Source: Paludibaculum fermentans
GTDB taxonomy: Bacteria > Acidobacteriota > Terriglobia > Bryobacterales > Bryobacteraceae
NCBI RefSeq assembly: GCF_015277775.1
Contig: NZ_CP063849.1
Location: 6,773,501-6,837,500, forward strand
Reading direction: 5' to 3'
DNA: 64,000 bases
The first letter of the stretch is position 1, and every line of letters starts with the position of its first letter. A program made the position numbers and the translations under genes. Below the pieces are notes generated by a model. It searched no databases, was not told the origin of the DNA, and saw only the letters and a list, made by a program, of their open reading frames with translations. Positions 32,501-38,192 of the stretch are shown here, piece by piece.

Positions 32501-33408
32501 TGAATGAGAACGGTACTCGATTGGTCAACTACGCCTACGACAACATCTACCGGTTGTTGTCGGAGACGGTTGGGGCCGACTCGCTGGTTTACACGCTTGA
32601 CCCGGTGGGGAACCGGCTGAATCGGACCTCGACGATTCCAAGCTTGCCGACCGTGGGTAGCACGTATGACAAGAATGACCGACTGACGAGCGACACGTAC
32701 GACGCCAACGGGAACACGCTGGCGAGCGGTGGGAACGGTTACGGCTACGACTTCGAGGATCGTCTGACGCGATTCAATGGTGGCGAGGTGACGATGCTCT
32801 ATGACGGAGATGGGAATCGGGTCGCTCGCACGGAGGGAGGCGTGACGACACGGTATCTCGTGGATGAGTTGACGCCAACGGGGTATGCGCAGGTGGCCGA
32901 GGAGGTGCAGATGGGTGCAGTCGTGCGGCGGTATGCGCATGGGGCGCAACGGGTCAGCCAAACGCAGCCGATCAACGGCCAGTGGGTGACTCATTACTAT
33001 GGGTATGATGGCCTTTGGGGATCAGTTCGTCAGTTAACTGATAGTAGTGGCTCAGTTTCGGACAACTATTCCTATGATGCTTATGGAAATCAGGTAAGTC
33101 AAGGTGGGGGGACGCCGAACCTATTTCGTTATCGCGGAGAGGAGCGAGACTCATCGTTCAATCTATATCGCCTTCGCGCCCGGTGGTACGATCCGAAAGT
33201 AAGCGCATTTCTTACGTCGGACACCTTTGAACAGCCGCGCGCCGCCGGACGACAGACGCACAATGCTGTGCCCGGAGTGTGGCCGCCGGTGCGACGGAGA
33301 GTCACCCTGGCGCGTCCTGGAACGTCCGCAAGTTACTGCGGTACTCGACCAGAAACCGTGCGGCCGCCGCACGAAGCGCGTCCGGCCCTGCGGCATGGCG
33401 GTGCGTGA
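17587..33408 (+). CDS. R1: giant secreted multidomain Rhs/YD-repeat protein, native tip lost
   Basis: A 5273-residue protein. Order by residue (rough): signal peptide 1-27; five Ig-like repeats to ~530; six units of a ~185-residue concanavalin-like domain (each starting W-x3-DIG or DVG) plus one Ig-like repeat, to ~2137; five more Ig-like repeats to ~2640; CBM-like 2645-2777; von Willebrand A 2778-2957 with MIDAS DRSGS; PKD; then CBM, vWA (DRSGS) and PKD again to ~3460; Big_1-like, PA14-like, Big_1-like and PKD to ~3960; Rhs N-terminal region; YD repeats ~4250-5140; core ending LRARWYDPKVSAFLTSD. Homology to the other copies stops at nt 33231 (residue 5215); the last 58 residues are read from antisense of a pseudogene. 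Likely an exported, surface-displayed, formerly toxin-carrying shell protein. Confidence 0.85.
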   Translation: MQSRIVAIFLNCLFFVVCAQGWVVNAATFNVAASKQRVTLPPGAQGSLNVAVGKSGSAAFNPVSLSVSGLPTGANATFGATSVSNPASVKLSLSLAANTPEGNYRIQIQGKSGVEVNSDEFRLIVNQRADFSIMAAPQKLLLVQSQGSVTLVVTQALGSDMDVTLNPGTLPTGVTAAFSTPVLSSTGVTQLLLTAAAPPPAPFSLTVKGKSGLLEHSVQVSVESPLADFRLLSPTVAKALKRGSSVRQVISVAPKFGFSEPIRFSASKLPQGVTAAFDPPSLRGAGSTVMTLTTAPAAPSGSSKAQVTAAGDSKTLFTTMDLSVGQPDFDLAATPGSQTIAPGEAFQFSIGVAPNSLFTGPVSLSVSGSPTNGTAVLKDLSLTGESSTVLTVTTTATTPPSTYVLTVTATGSGVTHSASTTVVVSDQPAISLAGQPKTTVLNLGATASVGLNVTAYNNFAGRVDLAVTGLPAGVDASASPAYLTNSGTSTVTFRALQSATPGTYPFTILATTAAETEAFDATLVVTQALGSTWSLSDIGTVTIPGSAGLEPSTSTIHVQASGAGFQNSGDAFYFARQPMTGNGEIVARVTGFLNSNTGSAAGVMIRESLDPTAAQVFLGINPAGAPALYYRLTSAGSVNLISGAVGAIPRWVKLSRNGTSISGFVSTDGVAWTQIGSTLTVPFSSSASVGLAVTAAFDGWWWNSSMVKATFDQVKTPNSPTFQLQTGGSSTISGGSISFPVLVTFTNGFSEAVLLSAAGGPPGATFTFFPSSVSGSATSQMTLSVPPGTAAGSYVVNVTASSASQTRTLNIPVTLGAVGSGWWSGQDVGAISQAGQETLNSSGVYTLQGAGNALRDTSDAFRYLYQPLQGDGEIIARVIAFQNSNSGAIAGVMIRSGLTGTDSYALAGVNPDGTARFHWRTPSGAAPSYMNGAATPLPQWIRLVRIGNQIRGYISSDGAAWLPIGSPKTVTMGATVYIGLVVCGNSSLAQAQFDNVRIASANDFLLQPTGAVISSGGVAQHTVRVSMLAGFTGSVTLAASGGPAGTTYSFQPSVLTGSADAVLTMTAPSAATVGSFNVTVTGTSGAITRVATIPVVLTDQGTRWWTGSDIGTVIQSGTDSVTSAGVFSVRGAGAGFQTGGDGARLLSQPMTGDGEVVARLTAMTGTDQNPYGGVSIRSSVAPEAAMASMIVRPDGRNWFCYRLTAGTNAPCVEGTQSPLPRWVKVVRVGNVLSGFTSSNGTTWSQAGTSMTVQLDVTALAGLSMFSGPYPSTGTFDHVSITSTGLFQLRVSPTAVMSGTDVSHQITVLAGPAFTEQVSFAVSGAPTGATAQVTPLTLTGGGTATLLVSPGTATAGRYVLTVTATAASGSQTAQVAVTIPNPVVAPWTASDVGTTGLAGSSLANAGTFTLKGAGGGVDGGWSGSDAFHYVYQPLLANGQIVARLVTSPAGQAGLMIRESLEANSRNVAIFVDSGYKVSLGYRTVSGGNPGGAQVMNTSLPRWLKLVRINGTVTAYVSPDGLDWTIGGAPVALSTAQPAYIGLFVASGSGSQTQTATFDNISIATNQDFLISTGKSGTVSGSTVTYPVSAVPLLGFTGNVTLAAAGLPAGVTAAFSPASVAFTETSAAAVVQLSLTVPPGTTPGVYRIVVSGTSGAVVRTDTVTLLIAGSGSQLWSSADIGQTAIAGQVTYAGSAVTISGAGSGMDGGWSSTDGFNYIYRPLLGDGEMVARLVSKTGGQAGLMIRESLDDNARNALILIEPNNTLDWRYRAVASGNPGGPPFGTAAPPRWLRIVRIQNSITGYFSTDGLNWVQFAAPMDLSVTQPIYIGLAVSSAGTEPISSAVFDNIAITQSNSFLISAAPGSRVDNLKVSYDLSVIPLSGFSGQVTLSTPGLPAGVTSTFAPATVDLLPTGAAAPSVLTLTAAPGMAAGKYIVRVLAQSGSTSRETALPLIVGGAGTQLWGDLDIGATVTVGATAFDGTTFNVPGTGTGINPGWSAVDAFHFTYQALTGDGQIVTRLISKPGGTAGLMIRENLLASSKNVALLVDNGNSGIVSFRATTGGNPGGTSLGSMPAPRWLKLTRVGSTISAFVSTNGVDWTAAGTPQTFALAATAYFGLAAATPESISVATANFDSVTLTGVPALQLSAAPSTTTIVSGGTAAYNIAVTGLNGATAPVSFSVAGLPAGASASFSPAIVTPGFSSVLTVALGAGTPVGTSTLTITAVSGPLTQTASVTLVVSANGFQLTANPGSRTASPGGQAGYSVLAQAVGSFTSTVTFSAVGLPPGVSAAFSPLTVNGSGLSTLTVTAATTVAAGSYPFTVQATGGTITQSVPITLVVSSTPDFTLNTPAPSRTARPGTIVDIPLSVEAFNGFNGTVNLSVTGPPAGSTVAFLPPSVIGAGNSVLSIGVPSDAPAAIFPLIIQGVNGSSTRRLDVVLTLSANSDYTLGLSPSTLNLATGASATYTVTVGSTNGFSGTVQLSAVGLPEGLTATFSPASVTPPATATLTLQAAAAAPAGLTSFSVLGQSGSLQRTGQASVQVSTAADFALSVLPASQIAAQSGAAYFAVTTAASGGFQGNVTFQATGAPSGSAVTFDPPSVSGSGSTTMRVPIPSGAAAQDYTLTVTATGGGRTHTAPAILQVKTASSYEAEASGNVLTGTAAVAACTTCSALARVDNVGANPAGGVGSLTFTNVSAATAGRYAMAVYYSSANRAATALNISINGTGGTMSVLASPTGGLDRLAVVTREITLNSGSNTILFSNVSGPAVSIDRITLINTAECSPGPADVMIVIDRSGSMLGSPMTSVKSAAKSFVDLLNVGVDQAGLVSFNTTSTLDQMLTTNGALVKTKIDAVVANGGTYIGSGIAGANTELASARHNASAAKIIVLLTDGVDSPPNSGTVTAANAAKAAGTRLIAIGYGNGVDTAFLQQLASSPSDYYAAPTTEQIGAVYRSIATSICRAPNAAPSVSAGPSMAVSSGQSVKLVGAIADDGLPSPGTLTVQWSRQSGPGTLTFVNSTAAVTDATFSAAGTYVVRLTVSDGEFSAYSDTTITVMSGSLDMFEAESVQSVLTGGAVTVPCAACSGGFRVENLGSNGGSQAGALTFNINVPAKGYYTLNTYYTNGDTKARTAMVSVNSDNTGRSFTGPPTGGWNTVASATMTVYLQAGNNQIAFSNPNGAGPSIDRIEVLFVADPVCTPGGLDVVLVLDRSGSMSGQPLADVKSAAKLFLNQLNWVLDGMGVVAFNAGATLQSPLTHDGNAAKIGVDSMVAAGDTSFAPALAMARAQLTGSGHTAGASPLLILLTDGQNQDRTETDTEIAAVKAAGIRVITISFGNTDIPYLQSLASSASDAYVTAANGDISGVYQAIAQSLCRLTNQPPQVYAGADQTVQQNQAATLQGVVTDDGLPLQSVLTFRWSVISGPGAVVFTAPTALTTAATFGAPGIYQLQLSGSDGPYTSTSTVRVNVAPSTALYTLTLSPGAAGPNLAGTSQSVKATLKDTSGALVSGATVQFAIQGANATTGSATTDTQGQATYTWTGTNRGLDTIQASAFSSAFSNAVPVSWLSPASPISTTPVRGRFYVGVNGLVQVTSAQQSVFERTYPTIAFNPKAELNLIGGTLGVYPWTITGVVTDPANQFIGVIPASGNGYEARVGPLWAFNAVFTGQFLVTTPGDYSIKIASKEGMILGVAGGAQRVSGPQTGAPANGLSPVESYPVLASNNVIADNVSDMVLRFPTAGMYPYELDYAQASGWATLSMSYLSGAAQVIVPPAAYVKIFPNAAATHNPGESQTVSVVALDNAGRALSGVPVKLVISGAHAGQQTAVTDISGYASFTYQGTKAGVADQLQAQVQYGQDWLVSPVLIVNWNSLPNHAPVVTAGDDQTATWPNTIQLTGTATDDGLPTGGTMTVTWSKVSGPGTVTFVTPNRPVTTAGFSEPGTYQLKLSATDGALTSEATVNILVNPPATVSGGWILSPAFDGKVTGQAPVTLVAGITLQSGVLTMWPASDENSVTTLNANTVGTGPLATIDATLLPNGEYWLRLQAVNSTGAAQVSLVRFYATGEYKPGRVTATVTDFTVPLAGLPIQIQRTYDSLERQFQGDFGYGWKLGVSALRFEVGPSSDVTLTINGQRKTFYFTPEGSIFAWYTPKYTGEPGFYGSLTSTGDTCSGVLLRTGNQWICGLADDTYKSTGWKYTDPAGREYTIAADKTLTSLKDLNGNMLTIAADGITSSAGNLKVAFVRDAQGRITKITDPLGKQYLYGYNTTGELTSVTYPSLATPSGYTYDPGHLLKTETDPRGNVAGTTIYDAAGRLQSVTDAAGNTTQYAYDIANRKTTTTNPDTGVEEVISDANGNVLSRKDGLNRVTTYTYDTKNNLITETNALNQTTTNTYDANGFKTSVKNALNETSSAVFNAYGGPTSITDPLNFTQSATYDATYNINTISDALGQVAQFSWNSHGQPLTTKDARGNTSQYQYDAYGNRTSYTDPEGHTTLTAYNSFGQKLSETDARGNTTTYTYDDLGHMLTTTNADSKVTTYEYDANGNKTAEVDALSRRTTFEYDAKNRLTKTTYPDLTYSETTYDFRDKPLTVRDQGGRITKNVYDQAGQLTSVTHAFGTADAAKVSYAYDDAGRKLTETDERSNTTTSAYDAAGRVLSVTNALGKVTSFTYDAAGRKKTQTDANTHTTTYDYDGRGRLVTTTYPDTKTVTHTYDGLGVRLTTTDQENRTTTWTYDKASRLKQVTDALSQVTTYSYDAAGNKISQTDANSHTTTYEYDKLNRRTKRTLPLGQSETFIYDAVGNMATRKDFNGNTTTFGYDSLNRLLSKTPDASFSSSPITFTYTTTGKRLSMVDWSGTTGYTYDNRDRLLTRATPQGTLTYTWHPNSLVASVFSSNVNGVSVGYEYDAANRLQTVTDNRLTNSTSYAYDDAGNLLSFTYPNGVIHTFTYDTTDRPTNLAVTKGGVTLASYAQTFSDAGRKLTMNENGTRLVNYAYDNIYRLLSETVGADSLVYTLDPVGNRLNRTSTIPSLPTVGSTYDKNDRLTSDTYDANGNTLASGGNGYGYDFEDRLTRFNGGEVTMLYDGDGNRVARTEGGVTTRYLVDELTPTGYAQVAEEVQMGAVVRRYAHGAQRVSQTQPINGQWVTHYYGYDGLWGSVRQLTDSSGSVSDNYSYDAYGNQVSQGGGTPNLFRYRGEERDSSFNLYRLRARWYDPKVSAFLTSDTFEQPRAAGRQTHNAVPGVWPPVRRRVTLARPGTSASYCGTRPETVRPPHEARPALRHGGA
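30604..33231 (+). repeat. Direct repeat, copy 1 (2,628 bp) inside R1
   Basis: This stretch is apparently identical to 48053-50680 in R5, offset exactly 17,449. I compared many blocks along it and found no mismatch; even the antisense ORFs repeat at this offset. The left end is the last mismatch in a diverged segment; the right end coincides with the break where R1 loses its tip. Confidence 0.9.
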
Positions 33409-33916
33409 AAATCGGGTGACGCCCAGAAGTCGATCTCGGCGGCCGAAAGGTGGACTCGCAGATCCGGACGCAGCCGGTTCTTCATGCCGTCAACGAGCAG
33501 CCCGCCAATATGGTCCATGTGCATGTGGGTCAGCACCACGTCCGTAACGGAGGCAAGATCGATGCCGGCGGACTCTAACCGCTGGATCAGCCGCCCGGCC
33601 TGCGGCAAGTGCAAATCCGGGTCCGCCCCGACCGGCGTCGGTCTGATCGCCACTACGCACCACAACGGCGTTCAGCGGCCAATCGAATGTGTCCGGCATG
33701 TCGCGCTGCCAGGCGGCGCGGGCGGCCGCGTTGGTAGTCATGGTGATGGCGGAGATCGGCAAGACCCCCACCACCAGCACCTCAATCTCGCCGACCTTCA
33801 CCGCATAGCGCGACGGCACCAAGTCATCGGACGCCTGTCTGCGGAGCGCGAGGTGTCAAACTCACGCTCTTATCCTTCTGTTGAGCAGTCTCAACAGCCA
33901 ACATTGTGTTCTTCAT
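33232..33916 (-). pseudogene. Decayed metallo-beta-lactamase-fold hydrolase, truncated at its 3' end
   Basis: Read from the ATG at 33916-33914, which has a perfect AGGAGG 7 bases upstream. The family sequence continues only by changing frame several times: MKNTMLAVETAQQ in one frame; RYAVKVGEIEVLVVGVLPIS and TFDWPLNAVVVRSGDQ in a second; AGRLIQRLESAGIDLASVTD and the metal-binding HMHMDHIGG in a third; then VEYRSNLRTF, RRTGGHTPG and GHSIVRLSSGGARL in others. It stops abruptly at 33231 where Rhs sequence begins on the opposite strand. At least four indels make it non-functional. Its upstream region (to 33982) matches the right end of the window, suggesting an intact parent just beyond 64000. 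Confidence 0.85.
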
Positions 33917-33952
33917 GTAAGAACCTCCTGAGCATTGCAACTGTGTCGCCGT

Positions 33953-33982
33953 AGCACGCTGTGGAAGCGGGAACGGAGGGCC
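33953..33982 (-). repeat. 30-bp inverted match to the right end of the window
   Basis: These 30 bases upstream of the metallo-beta-lactamase pseudogene are the exact reverse complement of 63971-64000. Identity ends at 33982/63971 on the outer side and is cut by the window edge on the other, so the true match is probably longer. Confidence 0.9.
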
Positions 33983-33995
33983 GAAGGCAACCCGT

Positions 33996-34898
33996 GGCTG
34001 GATCCTCAGCCCGGCCTTCGACGGCAAAGTGACCGGCCAGGCGCCGGTGACCCTGGTGGCCGGCATCACGCTGCAAAGCGGTGTGCTGACCATGTGGCCG
34101 GCGTCGGACGAGAATTCGGTCACCACGCTGAATGCGAGCACCGTGGGCACAGGCCCGCTGGCGACCATCGACGCCACGCTCCTGCCCAACGGCGAATACT
34201 GGCTCCGCCTGCAGGCCGTGAACTCCACGGGCGCCGCGCAGGTGAGCCTGGTGCGGTTCTATGCGACCGGGGAATACAAGCCCGGCCGTGTCACCGCGAC
34301 CGTCACCGACTTCACAGTCCCCTTGGCCGGCCTGCCCATTCAGATCCAGCGCACCTACGACAGCCTGGAGCGCCAGTTCCAAGGCGACTTTGGCTACGGC
34401 TGGAAGCTGGGTGTGAGTGCGTTGCGGTTCGAGGTGGGCCCCAGCAGCGATGTGACGCTCACCATCAACGGCCAGCGCAAGACGTTCTACTTCACACCGG
34501 AAGGCTCGATCTTTGCCTGGTACACGCCGAAGTACACGGGCGAGCCGGGTTTCTATGGCAGCCTGACTTCGACCGGCGACACCTGCAGCGGCGTACTGCT
34601 GCGGACCGGGAATCAATGGATCTGCGGTCTGGCCGACGACACTTACAAGTCCACGGGCTGGAAGTACACGGATCCGGCGGGCCGGGAATACACGATCGCC
34701 GCCGACAAAACGCTGACGTCGCTGAAGGATCTGAACGGCAACACGCTCACGATCGCCGCCGACGGCATCACGTCTTCGGCCGGGAACCTGAAGGTGGCGT
34801 TTGTCCGCGACGCGCAGGGGCGGATCACGAAGATCACTGATCCCTTGGGCAAGCAGTATCTGTACGGCTACAACACGAACACCACGGCGGCGAGTTGA
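33996..34898 (+). pseudogene. R2, 5' piece: truncated Rhs copy ending in a frameshift
   Basis: Rhs sequence resumes at about 33996, at the point equivalent to nt 29478 of R1, with no start codon, ribosome site or signal peptide. It encodes the PKD-to-Rhs linker and Rhs N-terminal region (LAGLPIQIQRTYDSLE, then the TDPAGREYTIAAD block). Near 34879 the sequence differs from all other copies by a net 8-base insertion, which shifts the frame and ends translation at 34898. A 6-base in-frame deletion follows. The downstream ORF (34895) overlaps it by 4 bases. Confidence 0.8.
34152..34878 (+). repeat. 727-bp block shared by R2 and R6, copy 1
   Basis: It appears identical to 52604-53330 at an offset of 18,452, by eye. 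It ends exactly where the R2 frameshift insertion begins. Confidence 0.8.
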
Positions 34899-37800
34899 CC
34901 AGTTACCCATCGCTAGCGACGCCGTCAGGCTACACCTACGATCCGGGCCATCTTTTAAAGACCGAAACCGACCCGCGAGGCAATGTGGCGGGGACAACGA
35001 TCTACGACGCGGCGGGCCGCCTGCAGTCGGTAACAGATGCGGCGGGCAACACAACGCAGTACGCCTACGACATCGCCAATCGCAAAACCACGACGACCAA
35101 CCCGGACACGGGCGTGGAAGAGGTGATCAGCGACGCCAACGGCAATGTCCTGAGCCGCAAGGACGGGCTCAATCGCGTCACCACCTTTACCTACGACACG
35201 AAGAACAATCTCCTAACCGAGACCAACGCCCTGAACCAGACCACAACAAATACCTACGACGCCAACGGCTTCAAGACCTCGGTCAAGAATGCGCTGAACG
35301 AGACGTCCAGCACGGTATTCAACGCCTATGGGGGTCCGACGTCGGTCACGAATCCGCTGAACTTCACGCAGAGCGTGACGTACGACGCAACCTACAACAT
35401 CAACACCATCAGCGATGCGCTCGGCCAGGTGGCGCAGTTCTCGTGGAACTCACACGGCCAGCCGCTGACGATGAAGGACGCTCGGGGAAACACGAGCCAG
35501 TATCAATATGACGCCTATGGCAACCGGACGAGCTACACGGATCCGGAAGGCCACACGACGTTGTCCACCTACAACTCGTTCGGGCAGAAGCTGAGCGAGA
35601 CGGACCCGCGCGGCAACACAACCACCTACACCTACGACGACCTCGGCCATGTGCTGACGATGACGAACGCCGATGGCAAGACGACGACGTATGAGTACGA
35701 TGCCAACGGAAACAAGACGGCCGAGGTGGATGCGCTCAGCCGGCGGACGACATTCGAATATGACGCCAAGAACCGGCTGACGAAGACAACGTATCCCGAT
35801 CTGACATACACGGAGACCACGTATGACTTCCGTGACAAACCGCTGACGTTACGGGACCAGGGCGGCCGGATCACGAAGAACATCTACGACAAGGCGGGTC
35901 AGCTCACCAGCGTGACCTATGCCTTTGGAACAGCCGACGCCGGAACGGTGAGCTACACCTACGACGACGCGGGCCGGAAACTGGCCGAGACGGACGAGCG
36001 GAATCACACGACGACGTCCGCCTATGACGCGGCGGGCCGGGTGCTGTCAGTGACCAACGCGCTCGGCAAGGTGACGAGCTTCACCTACGACGCGGCGGGC
36101 CGGAAGAAGACGCAGACCGACGCGAACAACCACACGACGACTTATGACTATGATGGCCGCGGCCGCCTCGTCACGACGACCTATCCCGACACGAAAACCG
36201 TCACGCACACCTACGATGGCTTGGGCGTGAGGTTGACCACCACGGATCAGGAGAATCGCACCACCACCTGGACGTACGACAAGGCGAGCCGGCTTAGGCA
36301 GGTGACGGACGCGCTGAGCCAGTTGACCACCTACGGCTACGACGCGGCGGGCAACAAAGTCAGCCAAACCGACGCCAATAGCCATACGACGAACTACGAG
36401 TACGACAAGCTGAACCGGCGAACGAAGCGGACGCTGCCGCTAGGACAGTCGGAGACCTTTACCTACGATGCCGTCGGGAACATGGCGACGCGGAAAGACT
36501 TCAATGGGAAGACAACGACGTTCGGGTACGACTCGTTGAATCGGCTGCTGTCGAAGACGCCCGACGCGAGCTTCGCTGCTTCGCCGATCACATTTACCCA
36601 TACGGCGACGGGCAAGCGGCAGTCAATGTCAGATCCGAGTGGCACGACGAACTACACGTATGACGCTCGAGATCGTTTGCTGATAAAGGCTACACCGCAG
36701 GGAACGCTTTCGTATAGCTACGATGCGACCGGAAACCTCTCTTCTCTATCCTCTTCGAATACCAATGGAGCCTCAGTATCGTACGATTGGGATGCTGTGA
36801 ACAGGCTACTTGCGGTAGTGGATCATCGCCTGCCGCTAGGCCACAACACGACATCCTATAGCTATGATTCAGCTCGTAATGTTGTGACTGTGACATACCC
36901 CCACGGCTTGACTTCGGCACTCGCCTACGATGGTTTGAATCGGATGAAGTCAATCAATGCTTACGAATATGAGATCGGGCCTCTCGGTAACCCTCAGAGC
37001 GCAACCGAGCCCAACGGCCGGAAACTAAGTTGGACTTACGACGGCGTCCACAGGCTGAAGAGCGAGACCATTAGTTCGGATCCTCGGGGTAAGAATGGAT
37101 CGGTGGATTACACCTTCGACGCTGTAGGCAATCGTCTCTCCCAGGATTCTACGCTGCCTGGCATCTTGACCGGCGCGCTCACCTATGATGCGAATGACCA
37201 GCTTTCGACCGAGCAACAAGACAACAATGGAAACATTATCCAATCTGGCTCCCGAAACTTTGCCTATGACTTTGAGAACCAGCTGAAGTCGATGAGCAGC
37301 GGTGCGGTTGCTCTGCAATACGATGCAGACGGCAACCTTGTAGAGAAAACTGTCGGTGGTGTGATCACGCGGTATTTAGTGGACGATCTAAACCCGACAG
37401 GATATGCTCAGGTTGTAGAGGAGTCCATTGGCATCGGTGCCACACGTCGCTATGCCCTGGGTCTCCAGCGCATCAGTCAGGAACAATTGGTCAACGGTGC
37501 ATGGATTTCCACTTTCTACGGCTACGATGGATTCGGCAGTGTGCGAATCCTGACCGACTCGGCAGGTGCCGTGACGGACTCATACGATTACGATGCCTGG
37601 GGTAATGCAATAAGCCTTACAGGCTTCACCTCCAATTCGTATCTGTATCGGGGGGAGCAGTACGATTCTGATCTGAACCTCTATTATCTGCGCGCCCGTT
37701 GGTATAATCCCGTCACGGGTAGGTTTTTGTCAATTGATCCGGCTGAAGGTATGCGAGCGGACCCGCGAACTATTCATAGATACATTTATGCCGGAGGTGA

Positions 37801-38056
37801 TCCAATAGGTAAAGTAGATCCCACTGGAAAAGACTTCATCGACCGAGCTATGCTTGTCGGCGTATTTCTTGTTACCTATAAGATACCCGAAAGGGTTGTA
37901 GTGCTTGCTGAGAAAGTTTGCCGATCATGGAAATGGGTTGATGTTGTGTTAACTGTGTCGAATGCTGTAGAGGCAAATAATGGAAATCCCGTTCCAGGGA
38001 CTCCTAAGGATATTAATGATGCCGTTAAGAATTTCTGCAAGGCTATGGGTTATTAA
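34895..38056 (+). CDS. R2: orphan Rhs cassette with tip T2
   Basis: A 1053-residue open frame starting at TTG (MTSYPSLATPSGYTYDPGH) that carries YD repeats (GRLxxxTDxxGxxTxYxYD type) to about residue 890 and then an Rhs core (YLYRGEQYDSDLNLYYLRAR, followed by DPTG at nt 37818). Up to about nt 36700 it is close to R1; the last third of the core (36700-37830) is clearly more diverged and lower in G+C, pointing to a separate origin for the 3' part. There is no signal peptide, so as it stands it would not be exported; it may be silent or a donor for recombination with R1. A candidate immunity gene follows after 136 bases. Confidence 0.75.
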   Translation: MTSYPSLATPSGYTYDPGHLLKTETDPRGNVAGTTIYDAAGRLQSVTDAAGNTTQYAYDIANRKTTTTNPDTGVEEVISDANGNVLSRKDGLNRVTTFTYDTKNNLLTETNALNQTTTNTYDANGFKTSVKNALNETSSTVFNAYGGPTSVTNPLNFTQSVTYDATYNINTISDALGQVAQFSWNSHGQPLTMKDARGNTSQYQYDAYGNRTSYTDPEGHTTLSTYNSFGQKLSETDPRGNTTTYTYDDLGHVLTMTNADGKTTTYEYDANGNKTAEVDALSRRTTFEYDAKNRLTKTTYPDLTYTETTYDFRDKPLTLRDQGGRITKNIYDKAGQLTSVTYAFGTADAGTVSYTYDDAGRKLAETDERNHTTTSAYDAAGRVLSVTNALGKVTSFTYDAAGRKKTQTDANNHTTTYDYDGRGRLVTTTYPDTKTVTHTYDGLGVRLTTTDQENRTTTWTYDKASRLRQVTDALSQLTTYGYDAAGNKVSQTDANSHTTNYEYDKLNRRTKRTLPLGQSETFTYDAVGNMATRKDFNGKTTTFGYDSLNRLLSKTPDASFAASPITFTHTATGKRQSMSDPSGTTNYTYDARDRLLIKATPQGTLSYSYDATGNLSSLSSSNTNGASVSYDWDAVNRLLAVVDHRLPLGHNTTSYSYDSARNVVTVTYPHGLTSALAYDGLNRMKSINAYEYEIGPLGNPQSATEPNGRKLSWTYDGVHRLKSETISSDPRGKNGSVDYTFDAVGNRLSQDSTLPGILTGALTYDANDQLSTEQQDNNGNIIQSGSRNFAYDFENQLKSMSSGAVALQYDADGNLVEKTVGGVITRYLVDDLNPTGYAQVVEESIGIGATRRYALGLQRISQEQLVNGAWISTFYGYDGFGSVRILTDSAGAVTDSYDYDAWGNAISLTGFTSNSYLYRGEQYDSDLNLYYLRARWYNPVTGRFLSIDPAEGMRADPRTIHRYIYAGGDPIGKVDPTGKDFIDRAMLVGVFLVTYKIPERVVVLAEKVCRSWKWVDVVLTVSNAVEANNGNPVPGTPKDINDAVKNFCKAMGY
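37829..38056 (+). other. Tip T2: 75-residue hydrophobic two-Cys C-terminus of R2
   Basis: The segment after DPTG starts KDFIDRAMLV and has cysteines at tip residues 31 and 70, with a hydrophobic stretch around VDVVLTVSNAV and a TPKDI motif before the second cysteine. It shares the start motif and cysteine layout with T3 and T4. I recognise no toxin family. Confidence 0.6.
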
Positions 38057-38192
38057 GGGCGAATCGGTTGTAGACCCCCGTGAGCAATCTGGACCACTAC
38101 TTACCAGCTCCTGAAGTGGGAATGTGCTGAGGTGGTATACTGGATGCCGTGGGCTCTGAAGTTGAAATCTGACTGTCGTCGCGATAAAAAAT

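Noticed and set aside
30300-33000. Short periodic repeats that could suggest a CRISPR array
   Set aside because: The periodicity is the in-frame YD repeat of the Rhs core, of irregular length and with no constant repeat/unique spacer pattern.
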